This document shows positions 6,603 to 14,881 of a DNA stretch of 16,798 bases, piece after piece. Both the position numbers and the translations under genes were made by a program. Positions within the stretch are counted from its first letter, which is position 1; the number at the start of each line of letters is the position of its first letter. This stretch comes from an uncultured Lachnospiraceae bacterium (GTDB lineage: Bacteria; Bacillota; Clostridia; Lachnospirales; Lachnospiraceae): positions 1 through 16,798 of the forward strand of contig CADBUD010000263.1 of assembly GCA_902797785.1 (NCBI GenBank), given 5' to 3'. The notes below the pieces were generated by a model, which saw only the letters and a list, made by a program, of their open reading frames with translations, was not told where the DNA came from and ran no database searches.

Positions 6603-7796
6603 ATGGCATACGCAAAAGAGCAGCTGCTCGATTCGATCTATCTAAAAAATGAAATCCAAGTCGAGGGATTATCCTTTGATGAGAATATCTTTCAGGGAGC
6701 CGGTATTTCAAAAACATTAGGAGAAAACGTCAACGCATTATTTACCTGTGACCGGCACGCACATAAGGAGATTGAATTTCCTGCCATCTTTTATCTTCCG
6801 GTCGGAGGATACCGGGTACATATCCGCTGGAACAATCAAAGTCCGTTTCACTTAGAACGGGAAGGAGATCGCTTCTTCATCGTCAAAGGAAAGGAAGTCG
6901 TTGTCGAGGATGTTTCCTTTGCAAAGCGCCCGGGATATTACGCAAAGCAGACCTCGGATGGGGCAGATATGAGAACCATCGCACAGGATTATGGATATGG
7001 AAATCTGTTCATTGTCTACAGCAACGAATGCTGCTTAAAGGATAAAGGAAAGGATTGCCTGTTCTGCAACATCAACGCGACCAAGGCACTGTATGGAGAA
7101 GAGCAGAACATCCAATGGAAAAATGCGAACCAGATTGGAGAGACGGTGGCAGAGTGCTACAAAAATAAATACAGTCATTTGACGGTCAGCGGCGGCTTTG
7201 TTCCGGAGCGGCGTGAGGTAGACTATTATGTCGATATCGCCGAGGCGATACAGGAGCATACGGGACAGGAGAGCTTCAACGGAACAGCCTGTGTGGGAGC
7301 ACCCAATGATCTAAACAGCATCGACCTATACAAGGAAGCAGGATTTTCTACCATCGCAACGAATATGGAAATTTGGAACAGCAAATTGTTCGAGGTCATC
7401 TGCCCGGGCAAATCCGAGCTCTGCGGAGGTCAGAAGAACTGGTTGGAGACCTTAAAGCATGAGGTCGAGGTCTTTGGAAAATTCAAGGTTCGTTCCACCT
7501 TTGTTTCCGGAATTGAGCCAAAGGAATCCTTGTTAGAAGGAATGGAAATACTGGTTTCCAAGGGCGTGATCGCTTTGCCGAGTCAGTGGTATGTCAATTA
7601 TGGTTCCGCACTGGAAGGGCACCGTACACCGGATCCGGAATGGCATTGGGAGGTTTTTGAGCGGGTACATGCAATCTACCAAAAATATGGTGTGACATGG
7701 GAACAGCTTCGGAATGCAACCGCAGAACCGGATCTGGTCATCCACGACCTGCTCCGTCTTTCTGAGGGGGTGGATGTAAATGACTTCCTCGAATAA
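6603..7796 (+). CDS. Radical SAM family protein with long N-terminal extension
   Basis: Probably a radical S-adenosylmethionine enzyme of unknown reaction (397 residues). Cys144, Cys152 and Cys155 form CX7CX2C, a plausible ligand set for the SAM-binding [4Fe-4S] cluster; Cys143 lies next to the first. VSGGFVPE (195-202) fits the glycine-rich SAM-contact strand that usually follows, and the rest reads as a partial TIM barrel. About 140 residues precede the cluster motif and match no domain I recognise. It is not NifB, whose motif is CX3CX2C with further cluster ligands. It is the first gene after the promoter at 6452-6480, and its stop overlaps the permease start by 17 nt, so it belongs with the importer and nitrogenase-like genes. 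Possible roles are substrate modification or cofactor maturation. Confidence 0.75.
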   Translation: MAYAKEQLLDSIYLKNEIQVEGLSFDENIFQGAGISKTLGENVNALFTCDRHAHKEIEFPAIFYLPVGGYRVHIRWNNQSPFHLEREGDRFFIVKGKEVVVEDVSFAKRPGYYAKQTSDGADMRTIAQDYGYGNLFIVYSNECCLKDKGKDCLFCNINATKALYGEEQNIQWKNANQIGETVAECYKNKYSHLTVSGGFVPERREVDYYVDIAEAIQEHTGQESFNGTACVGAPNDLNSIDLYKEAGFSTIATNMEIWNSKLFEVICPGKSELCGGQKNWLETLKHEVEVFGKFKVRSTFVSGIEPKESLLEGMEILVSKGVIALPSQWYVNYGSALEGHRTPDPEWHWEVFERVHAIYQKYGVTWEQLRNATAEPDLVIHDLLRLSEGVDVNDFLE

Positions 7797-8577
7797 AAGG
7801 TCAAAGAAATTTTTTGAAACAGCCTTGGGGTCATTTCTGGAGGGATTGCTTCCCATCCTGATTCTTCTGGCGGCGTGGATCATCGCTTCCGGAAGCGGAA
7901 GGTTAAACCCCATCGTCCTTCCGCCGCCAAGAAGCGTCTTTCACAGCTTTACGGAAATGCTGCTCGATGGATCGCTCCTGTCTTCTCTGGGAATCAGTTT
8001 GATTCGGGTGCTCAAGGGATATTTCTTATCCGTAGTCCTTGGAGTGGGACTGGGAATCATCATCGGACTTTCCCCGCATATGCAGCGTCTGAGCAACCTG
8101 ATCATTCAGATCCTGCGGCCGATTCCACCAATCGCATGGATTCCTCTGGTGATTCTCTGGTTTGGAATCGGGGAAGGCTCCAAGGTGTTCCTGATATTTT
8201 TGGGAGGCTTTTTTACCAATCTGATCAATGTCATTGATGGGATTCGATACACGGACAAAAAGCTTTTGGAAGTGGCTTCCGTGATGGAGACGCCGAAAAG
8301 GAAGTACATTTTGGAACTGGTCATACCTGCAGCATTTCCAAGTATTTTTACGGGACTTCGGGTAAGCTTAGGCTCCTGCTGGACCTGTGTGGTCGCGGCA
8401 GAGCTGGTCGCTTCAACGAGCGGAATCGGTTACATGATTTCCAATGCGAGAAATTATGGATTAATGGATGTCGTGATTGTGGGAATGCTTTCCATTGGGG
8501 TCATAGGGAAGGTGATGGATGTGATCTTAAAAGCAGTGGAAAAGAGAGTTCTGTCCTGGACAGTTGATCAAGGATGA
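7780..8577 (+). CDS. ABC transporter permease, SsuC/TauC/NrtB type
   Basis: This is the membrane-spanning subunit of an importer for small anions or heterocycles. The 265-residue protein has about six hydrophobic segments, beginning at about residues 19-34. It also has the family signature LRPIPPIAWIPLVILWFGIGEGSKVF, here split as residues from about 110, and an EAA loop (VASVMETPKRKYILELVIPAAFPS in part) that docks on the ATPase. The C-terminal half has AAELVASTSGIGYMI, typical of sulfonate, taurine and nitrate permeases. The start overlaps the radical SAM gene, a sign of translational coupling. The ATPase follows after 36 nt. Sequence alone does not fix the substrate. Confidence 0.9.
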   Translation: MTSSNKRSKKFFETALGSFLEGLLPILILLAAWIIASGSGRLNPIVLPPPRSVFHSFTEMLLDGSLLSSLGISLIRVLKGYFLSVVLGVGLGIIIGLSPHMQRLSNLIIQILRPIPPIAWIPLVILWFGIGEGSKVFLIFLGGFFTNLINVIDGIRYTDKKLLEVASVMETPKRKYILELVIPAAFPSIFTGLRVSLGSCWTCVVAAELVASTSGIGYMISNARNYGLMDVVIVGMLSIGVIGKVMDVILKAVEKRVLSWTVDQG

Positions 8578-8613
8578 AAGGATGAAAGATAAAGAAAGAA
8601 GGGAGGTGGTCAG

Positions 8614-9432
8614 ATGTCAGGCACAGATCATACAGGAGCATTTCAAGAGGACATACTGGAAAAGAATTATATTATCGCAGATCATGTCAGCAAAACCTTT
8701 TTTAGGGGAGAAGAAAATGAATTAGAGGTCTTACAGGAAATCAATGTAAAGGTCCAAAAAGGGGAGTTCATCTGCATCGTCGGTGGAAGCGGATGTGGAA
8801 AAAGCACCCTGCTTAGGGCTATCGCTGGTCTGGATTGTGAGCATGAGGGTGAAATTACAGTAGATCGGGAGGTGGTGAAAAAGACCAGTAAAAAACGAGG
8901 GCTGGTATTTCAAGAGCATCGTTTGTTCCCCTGGCTGTCGGTTCTGGATAATGTGTGTTTTGCTTTGGATGAAGGAAGCCGGGCAGAAAAAGAGGCAAAG
9001 GCGAGACAGAGCATCGAACTGGTCGGGCTGGCAGGATTTGAACAGGCGAAGCCAAAAGAGCTGTCCGGAGGAATGGCGCAAAGAGCCAATATTGCAAGAG
9101 CACTGGTCAACAATCCGCCCCTTCTTTTGCTGGATGAACCGTTCGGAGCCCTGGATGCTTTCACAAAGATTCAGCTTCAAAATGAATTGATCAAAATCAA
9201 GAACCGGGAGGGCAGCACCATGATCATGGTGACACATGATATCGAGGAAGCGGTATATTTAGCAGACCGGGTCATTGTGATGACGAACCGTCCGGGAACG
9301 ATCCGGGAAATCGTATCAGTAAATCTGCCAAGACCAAGGAACCGGAATGAATATCATTTTGTAGAACTGAGAAAACGAATCAGCAGCTACTTTTTTGAAA
9401 CACCGGATATTCAGGAAGATTATAACATTTAA
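8614..9432 (+). CDS. ABC transporter ATP-binding protein, SsuB/TauB type
   Basis: This 272-residue cytoplasmic ATPase powers the neighbouring importer. In order it shows Walker A GGSGCGKST (57-65), Q-loop Gln100 in VFQEHRLFPWLSV, signature LSGGMAQR (150-157), Walker B LLLLDEP (170-176) and the H-loop His208 in MVTHDIEEA. EHRLFPWLSVLDNV is characteristic of the nitrate/sulfonate/taurine subfamily. GGGAGGTGG (8600-8608) gives a good ribosome site for 8614. The lipoprotein gene begins 20 nt downstream. All catalytic residues are present. Confidence 0.94.
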   Translation: MSGTDHTGAFQEDILEKNYIIADHVSKTFFRGEENELEVLQEINVKVQKGEFICIVGGSGCGKSTLLRAIAGLDCEHEGEITVDREVVKKTSKKRGLVFQEHRLFPWLSVLDNVCFALDEGSRAEKEAKARQSIELVGLAGFEQAKPKELSGGMAQRANIARALVNNPPLLLLDEPFGALDAFTKIQLQNELIKIKNREGSTMIMVTHDIEEAVYLADRVIVMTNRPGTIREIVSVNLPRPRNRNEYHFVELRKRISSYFFETPDIQEDYNI

Positions 9433-9452
9433 GAATGAGAGGAGAAAAAGCA

Positions 9453-10538
9453 ATGAAAAAATTATTACCAAACATGACAAAGAAATGGAAACAATTCACA
9501 GCAATGCTTACGCTGGCGGCTGTCCTGACCGCAGCGACAGGATGCGGAGGAAGTACGGAATCATCAACGGCATCGGATTCGGTAAAAGATACAACGGCAG
9601 CTGCCGATTCTTCTTCAGAACAAGAGGGGGATTTGAATCAGGCGACAGAGCTTCGCATTGCAACCCAGCCGGTACCGGCATATCTTCCGTTATGGCTCAC
9701 CAATGAGAAAGGGTGGCTGGAGGAGGCGTTAAAGGAAGCCGGGTACGAGAACGTCAAGGTCACCTTTACCGAATTTGAATCCGGACCGCCGGAAAATGAG
9801 TCCTTTGCAGCAGGGCAGCAGGATATCGGTGTTATGGGAAATGTGCCGTCGATCGGAGGATTGGCAGCAGGACAGAAGCGTACCTTTATCGGGATTTCTG
9901 AGAATGGAGAAAAAACTGAAGCTATTTTGGTTCCGCCAGATTCAGACATCAAGTCTGTGGCAGACTTAAAAGGAAAGAAGATTGGTCTGGTCGTTGGTTC
10001 CATCGTACAGAATCTGTTATACAATCTTTTGAAGGAAGAAGGATTGACCTTGGATGACGTCGAACAGTTGAATCTTGCGACAGGAGAGCAGTTAGAAGCA
10101 TTAGCGACTGGTCAGGTCGATGCTATTGCGACATGGCAGCCAATGATCGCCCAGATTGAAAATGAGGGAGTGGGGAAGGTTTTAGCTGATGGCTCCGGCG
10201 GAGTCTTTCTGGCAGAAAATACGATTTTTGCCCAGGATGATTACCTGGCAGAAAATCCGGACATTGTCCGTATCGTTATGGAACAGTATGCCCGGGGCGC
10301 AAAAGAAGTAAAGGATAATTTAGATCAGTACGCGAAGGATTATGCGGATAAATACGGATTGACCGAGGAACTGTTAAAGGCTGCCTTAGTGGACGCCCAG
10401 TTCCCGATCGCAATCGAAGATGTGGATGTGGAAGATCTGCAGGGAACCGCAGACTTCCTGTATGAACAGGGACTGATCAAAACAGAGGTAAACGTTTCAG
10501 AGCACACCAATAACTCATTCAACGATGCAGTAAAATAA
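9453..10538 (+). CDS. ABC transporter substrate-binding lipoprotein, SsuA/TauA/NMT1-like
   Basis: This extracellular lipoprotein captures the importer's substrate. Residues 1-30 are a signal peptide with a lysine-rich start, a hydrophobic core and the lipobox-like AATGC, making Cys31 the lipidated residue. A serine/threonine/aspartate-rich tether follows. The mature domain opens with LRIATQPVPAYLPLWLTNEKGWL, then FESGPPENESFAAGQQDIGVMG and ADLKGKKIGLVVGS, the pattern of sulfonate, taurine, nitrate and pyrimidine-precursor binders. At 361 residues it has the expected size. The ATG at 9435 is rejected because the GAGGAG site lies between it and 9453. Its ligand would reveal the substrate of the whole operon. 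Confidence 0.9.
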   Translation: MKKLLPNMTKKWKQFTAMLTLAAVLTAATGCGGSTESSTASDSVKDTTAAADSSSEQEGDLNQATELRIATQPVPAYLPLWLTNEKGWLEEALKEAGYENVKVTFTEFESGPPENESFAAGQQDIGVMGNVPSIGGLAAGQKRTFIGISENGEKTEAILVPPDSDIKSVADLKGKKIGLVVGSIVQNLLYNLLKEEGLTLDDVEQLNLATGEQLEALATGQVDAIATWQPMIAQIENEGVGKVLADGSGGVFLAENTIFAQDDYLAENPDIVRIVMEQYARGAKEVKDNLDQYAKDYADKYGLTEELLKAALVDAQFPIAIEDVDVEDLQGTADFLYEQGLIKTEVNVSEHTNNSFNDAVK

Positions 10539-10557
10539 AAAAGGAGGCAATCAGCTT

Positions 10558-11268
10558 ATGGGAAAGAGAGTATTGATTACCGGAGGAAACAAGGGGATTG
10601 GATTGGCATTGACAAAAAAATTCAAAGCAAACGGATTTGAAGTCATTGTAATTGGAAGGAACTTTGATCATTTTACCGTTCCTGAGGTCAAAACCATAAC
10701 ATTCGACTTGAATGAAGTGGAAAAAATTCCGGCACTGGCAAAAGAGATCGGAAAAATCGATATTCTGATCAACAATGCAGGAATCGATCGCCAGCGTCCT
10801 TATTATGATTATCCTCAGGAAGAAGTCAACCGGATTCTCAATGTCAATCTGAAAGCCCCGATCGCATTGATCAATGCGTTTCTTCCAGATTTTCTTGAGA
10901 GAAAAGAAGGAAAAATCGTCAATGTCGCGTCCCAGGCGGCAGAGGTCGGACATACCGATATCTGGTATGGAATCACAAAAGCAGGATTGGTCAATGTGAC
11001 AAAGAGCTTTGCGGCCATCGTAGGAAAGGACGGCGTATTGGTCAACGCCGTGGCTCCGGGACCTGTGGAGACGGAAATGATTCACAATACCAATATCCCG
11101 GAGCGGTTTGAACAGGTGAAATCCCGTACCTATTTAAACCGGGTGGCAGAGCCGGAAGAAGTGGCTGAGGTCATTTATTGGCTGGCAACGGATGTACCGG
11201 TCTATGTCAATGGGGAGACCATCGACATCAACAATGGAGCCCAGAGAGTTAAGAATTATAGCCGTTAA
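10558..11268 (+). CDS. Short-chain dehydrogenase/reductase
   Basis: A 236-residue NAD(P)-dependent oxidoreductase of unknown substrate. It has the classical cofactor loop TGGNKGIG (8-15), NNAG (72-75), the catalytic Ser125 in NVASQAA, Tyr137 and Lys141 in WYGITKAG, and VNAVAPGPVETEM after the active site. FabG-like proteins share this layout, but the context argues for a pathway-specific reduction or oxidation of the imported compound or the reductase product. AAGGAGG lies 12-18 nt upstream of the ATG. The stop codon sits at the start of a repeat shared with the cobA-hemD 3' end. Confidence 0.9.
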   Translation: MGKRVLITGGNKGIGLALTKKFKANGFEVIVIGRNFDHFTVPEVKTITFDLNEVEKIPALAKEIGKIDILINNAGIDRQRPYYDYPQEEVNRILNVNLKAPIALINAFLPDFLERKEGKIVNVASQAAEVGHTDIWYGITKAGLVNVTKSFAAIVGKDGVLVNAVAPGPVETEMIHNTNIPERFEQVKSRTYLNRVAEPEEVAEVIYWLATDVPVYVNGETIDINNGAQRVKNYSR

Positions 11269-11309
11269 CGAAATCCATTGCCGGGTTTCATAAACGGTAT
11301 GAAATGATG
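11267..11309 (+). repeat. Dispersed repeat shared with 2731-2773
   Basis: The 43 nt at 11267-11309 match 2731-2773 without gaps at 35 positions. Both copies begin at the stop codon of the upstream gene. The hairpin pairing positions 3-10 with 17-24 is kept: an A-T pair in copy 1 becomes T-G in copy 2, so pairing in + strand RNA survives two changes, although the outermost pair is lost. A second small stem (CGGAC 11319-11323, GTCCG 11329-11333) follows. No T-run is attached, so read-through into metK is expected. Confidence 0.7.
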
Positions 11310-11380
11310 ATTCCTAGACGGACACGGAGTCCGACAGAATAGGTCAGATATAAATTGTTTTTATAGAGGAGGAAAAAATT

Positions 11381-12559
11381 ATGAGCAGATTATTTACATC
11401 AGAATCAGTAACAGAAGGTCATCCGGACAAAATTGCAGATCAGATTTCCGATGCGATCTTAGACGCCCTGATCGAGCAGGATCCGGATTCCAGAGTCGCA
11501 GCAGAAACGACCGTGGCGACAGGACTTGCCCTGATCGTGGGAGAAATCTCGACCAAAGCCTATGTGGATATCGCAAAGGTGGCCAGGGATACGATCCGGA
11601 GAATCGGATATGAGAACAATGTAGATGGTTATAACGCAGATTCCATTGCTGTGCTGACCTCGATTGATGAACAGTCCGCGGACATCGCCCTGGGAGTGGA
11701 TAAAGCCTTTGAATCCAAGCAGGAAGGCGAAACAGAGGATTTTGGAACCGGAGCCGGAGACCAGGGAATCATTTTCGGTTATGCGACAAGAGAGACACCG
11801 GAATATCTCCCACCAGCGATTTCTTATGCCCACCGGCTGACCAGACAATTGACCAGAGTCAGAAAAGAGGGAATCCTTCCTTATTTAAGACCGGATGGAA
11901 AAAGTCAGGTGACGGTCGAATTTGATGAAAACAATCGGGTAAAGAGAATCCATACGATCGTCATTTCCACACAGCATGCGGAGGATGTTACGCTGGAACA
12001 GATTCGGAAGGACGTGATCAAAGAGGTCATCAAGCCGGTGATTCCAAAAGAGCTTTTGGATGATGAGACCATTTATTATATCAATCCGACAGGACGCTTC
12101 GTCATCGGAGGACCACAGGGAGATGCCGGATTGACCGGAAGGAAAATCATTGTCGATACCTATGGGGGAACCGGACGCCATGGCGGCGGAGCTTTCTCAG
12201 GAAAGGATCCAACAAAGGTAGATCGTTCTGCTGCCTACGCCGCGCGCTGGGTCGCAAAGAACCTGGTTGCAGCCGGAGTGGCAGAAAAGCTGGAGGTGGA
12301 GCTGGCCTATGCCATTGGCGTAGCAAAGCCGGTATCTATCGCAGTGGACACCTTTGGCACAGGGAAGATTCCGGATGGAAAGATTGTGGAGATCATCCAT
12401 CAGATCTTTGATCTGAGACCGGCAGCCATCATTGAAGCATTAGATTTAAAACGCCCGATCTATCAGCAGACAGCTGCCTATGGACATTTTGGAAGAACAG
12501 ATATCGATCTTCCGTGGGAACATTTAGATCAAGTGGAAAAAATCAAAGCACTACTATAA
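11381..12559 (+). CDS. metK: S-adenosylmethionine synthetase
   Basis: Makes S-adenosylmethionine from methionine and ATP. The 392-residue protein carries the family signatures in order: SESVTEGHPDKIADQISDA near the N-terminus, GAGDQGIIFGYA in the middle, then GGPQGDAGLTGRKIIVDTYG, and GGGAFSGKDPTKVDRSAAY. The last two hold the phosphate- and metal-binding residues. It looks complete and functional. The ribosome site AGGAGG is at 11367-11372. No SAM-I-type riboswitch is recognised in the 112-nt leader. Its place between an SDR and a nitrogenase-like enzyme is unusual for a housekeeping gene and suggests that the operon needs or recycles SAM. Whether the genome has another metK cannot be seen. 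Confidence 0.96.
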   Translation: MSRLFTSESVTEGHPDKIADQISDAILDALIEQDPDSRVAAETTVATGLALIVGEISTKAYVDIAKVARDTIRRIGYENNVDGYNADSIAVLTSIDEQSADIALGVDKAFESKQEGETEDFGTGAGDQGIIFGYATRETPEYLPPAISYAHRLTRQLTRVRKEGILPYLRPDGKSQVTVEFDENNRVKRIHTIVISTQHAEDVTLEQIRKDVIKEVIKPVIPKELLDDETIYYINPTGRFVIGGPQGDAGLTGRKIIVDTYGGTGRHGGGAFSGKDPTKVDRSAAYAARWVAKNLVAAGVAEKLEVELAYAIGVAKPVSIAVDTFGTGKIPDGKIVEIIHQIFDLRPAAIIEALDLKRPIYQQTAAYGHFGRTDIDLPWEHLDQVEKIKALL

Positions 12560-12593
12560 ACAGAGAGAATCAATCGAAAGGATGAGAGAAAAA

Positions 12594-13469
12594 ATGCCGG
12601 AAAAAATAGGAAAACATATTGCAATCTATGGAAAGGGAGGAATCGGGAAATCGACTACAACATCGAATATCAGCGCCGCCTTGGCGGAAGCGGGATATAA
12701 GGTGATCCAGATCGGATGCGATCCAAAAAGCGATTCCACCAATACGCTCAGGGGAAACAATTATCTGCCGACCGTTCTGGATAGCTTAAGAGAGGGAAAT
12801 CAGATTCATATTGAAGATATTTCTGTTTCCGGATTCCATGGAGTATTATGTATCGAATCGGGTGGTCCGGTTCCGGGAGTAGGCTGCGCCGGGCGTGGAA
12901 TCAATGCGGCTGTCAGCTTACTGCAGGAGCTGAATCTGTTTGAAGAATTTCAGCCGGACTATGTATTGTATGATGTGTTGGGAGATGTCGTCTGCGGTGG
13001 ATTTGCCGTTCCAATCCGGGATGGAATCACCGATCGGGCTTACGTCGTTAGTTCATCAGATTTTATGGCGATTTACGCAGCCAATAATCTCTTCAAGGCA
13101 ATCAACAAATATGCCCCGACCGGCGGAGCAAAGCTTGGGGGCGTCATTGCGAATAGCATTACCGCAGGCTATTCCCGGTCGATCATAGATGATTTTACGA
13201 AAAAGACCGGAACGACCGTGGCGGGATATGTTGATCGCTCCCTTGTGGTACAGCAGAGTGAATTGTATGGAAAGACAGTCATCGAAGCAAATCCAGAGTC
13301 AGAGCAGGCAGACATCTATCGCAGGCTGGCAAAGCACATTGCGGAAAATGATGAGCTTGTCGTGCCGAATCCTTTGGGATCTGCAGATTTAAGAGACTGG
13401 GCAAGAGAGTGGGGAGATAAGATTTATAACTTGCAGGCAGGCGTCGTGGATGGGAGAGAGGTGATGTAG
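12594..13469 (+). CDS. NifH-like ATP-dependent iron-sulfur reductase
   Basis: A homodimeric P-loop iron protein that should pass electrons, one per ATP-driven cycle, to the NifDK-like partner encoded next. Numbered from 12594 (291 residues), it has the P-loop GKGGIGKST (13-21), switch region GCDPKSDST (41-49), GVGCAGRGI with cluster ligand Cys98, and DVLGDVVCGGFAVPIR with the second ligand Cys134. NifH, BchL and CfbC share this layout. The SD-serine in GCDPKSDST differs from the usual NifH alanine. ATG 12582 is possible but has no spaced ribosome site; AAAGGA before 12594 is better. The nifD-like start lies 3 nt after the stop. Context argues against nitrogen fixation. Confidence 0.92.
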   Translation: MPEKIGKHIAIYGKGGIGKSTTTSNISAALAEAGYKVIQIGCDPKSDSTNTLRGNNYLPTVLDSLREGNQIHIEDISVSGFHGVLCIESGGPVPGVGCAGRGINAAVSLLQELNLFEEFQPDYVLYDVLGDVVCGGFAVPIRDGITDRAYVVSSSDFMAIYAANNLFKAINKYAPTGGAKLGGVIANSITAGYSRSIIDDFTKKTGTTVAGYVDRSLVVQQSELYGKTVIEANPESEQADIYRRLAKHIAENDELVVPNPLGSADLRDWAREWGDKIYNLQAGVVDGREVM

Positions 13470-13472
13470 TCC

Positions 13473-14879
13473 ATGGGAAATGGGTTGGAACGAAAAATGA
13501 TCACGAGAGAAAAAAGGCTCCGGACGATTAGTCATTACAATGGAACCTTGGAAACGCTGTTAAATGATACAGACGGTGAGCAGATCAGACAGCGGGTACG
13601 GACCCTGACTCAGATTAACGAGGATGAGGTCATCGCCGCCATCCGCGTCCTAAGCTCCATTTCAGAGGCAGCGGTCATTGTTCATGGGGTCGCAGGATGC
13701 GCGGCCTCCGGACTTTCGTTTTACCGGGAACATCAAAACCCGATCTATTCCACGAACCTTTGTGAACGGGACACGATCCTTGGTGGAGAGGAAAAGCTTC
13801 GGGAAGCGATTCACCGGGCCTATGAGGAGCGCAGCCCGAAGGTGATCTTTATTGTTGGGACCCCGGTGGTCGCAATCAATAACGATGATGTCAATTCCAT
13901 GCTGTATGATTTTGAAGAAATCGACGCAAAAATCGTTCCGGTAAATACAGATGGATTTAAGACCAAGACCTTTCTGACAGGATATGATCTGGTTCTTCAC
14001 AGCCTGCTCTATTATGTGATCGGACAAAACGCGGAAAAAGAAAGTCCGGATGAGGTCTTAAACATCATCTCTGTCTCAGAAAGGAAAGAGAACCGGGAGG
14101 CAGTGGCGGATTTGTTGGATGCGCTTGAGATTCCTTACCGGTTTCTTCCGAACGGACAAAGCATTGAAGAAATCAAAAAGTCAGTCAGGGGAAAAGCAAG
14201 TATTGTTCTGAATCGGGACGAGGGAGAGTATTTTGCGGCTAAGCTGGAAGAACTCTATCAGGTACCGTACCTTGTGACCAAACCGCCGATCGGGCTTCGC
14301 GGAACCAGACATTTTCTCCGGCAGATCGCAAAGCTGTATCAGAAGGAAGAGCAGGCAGAGGAACTGATCCGCCAAAAGGAGAAGCAGCTCGCAGGAGAAG
14401 TCTTTCAAAAACCGCTTCAGGGAAAGAAGATTTTCGTAGAAGCATCCCCATATGAAATCCCAAGATTCAATACCTTTTTGCAGGAACTCGGAGGGGAACT
14501 TTCCGGAATTGGCATCCCTTATATTGATGTGGAGGATCGTGAGGCATTTTTACATCTGGAATCTGTTTCAAAAACGATACCGGTCATTGTTTCCTGTGGA
14601 CAGTTGTTTGAAAAAGCCAATGTGTTGTCCAAAAAACCGGCGGATTATGTTGTTAGTACTTTTGGGGAAACTTCCTTTGCCCTGCTGCAGGGAGCTGTTC
14701 CCATCGATCTGAGCGAAACATCGTATTTTGGATATGCAGGAATCCGGCAGGTGCTTTCCTGTATCAAGAGGGCAGAGCTTCAAAAGGAATGCTATACACC
14801 GGCGGGCGGAGAAATATCATATAAGGCCGGGTGGCTGAAAAAGAGCAGTCACTGGTATGTCAAGAAGGAGGTTGGCTGA
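13473..14879 (+). CDS. NifD-like catalytic subunit (nitrogenase component 1 family)
   Basis: A 468-residue member of the NifD/NifK/NifE/NifN/BchN/BchB superfamily, probably one half of a reductase complex fed by the NifH-like protein. HGVAGC (Cys76) aligns with the NifD Cys88 segment, and LCERDTILGGEEKL aligns with the DFQEKDIVFGGDKKL region. By manual alignment, the Cys62 position falls in an acidic NEDEV stretch (49-53), and the Cys154 position is Thr130 (VGTPVVAINNDD). The cofactor ligands Cys275 and His442 also seem absent (VLNRDEGEYF; PIDLSETSYF). It is therefore unlikely to hold an eight-iron P-cluster or FeMo-cofactor. AGGTGAT (13459-13465), inside the nifH-like gene, is the ribosome site. 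Met9 (13497) is an alternative start. Confidence 0.87.
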   Translation: MGNGLERKMITREKRLRTISHYNGTLETLLNDTDGEQIRQRVRTLTQINEDEVIAAIRVLSSISEAAVIVHGVAGCAASGLSFYREHQNPIYSTNLCERDTILGGEEKLREAIHRAYEERSPKVIFIVGTPVVAINNDDVNSMLYDFEEIDAKIVPVNTDGFKTKTFLTGYDLVLHSLLYYVIGQNAEKESPDEVLNIISVSERKENREAVADLLDALEIPYRFLPNGQSIEEIKKSVRGKASIVLNRDEGEYFAAKLEELYQVPYLVTKPPIGLRGTRHFLRQIAKLYQKEEQAEELIRQKEKQLAGEVFQKPLQGKKIFVEASPYEIPRFNTFLQELGGELSGIGIPYIDVEDREAFLHLESVSKTIPVIVSCGQLFEKANVLSKKPADYVVSTFGETSFALLQGAVPIDLSETSYFGYAGIRQVLSCIKRAELQKECYTPAGGEISYKAGWLKKSSHWYVKKEVG

Positions 14880-14881
14880 TT

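Noticed and set aside
6603..7796. Radical SAM protein as NifB
   Set aside because: The motif is CX7CX2C at residue 144 rather than an N-terminal CX3CX2C, and the extra NifB cluster ligands are not seen.
10487..10500. cre-like sequence with AAACGTTT core
   Set aside because: It lies inside the lipoprotein coding sequence and misses three positions of the pattern, so chance is more likely.
11269..11380. SAM riboswitch upstream of metK
   Set aside because: The conserved SAM-I core was not found; the leader instead carries a dispersed repeat and a small hairpin.
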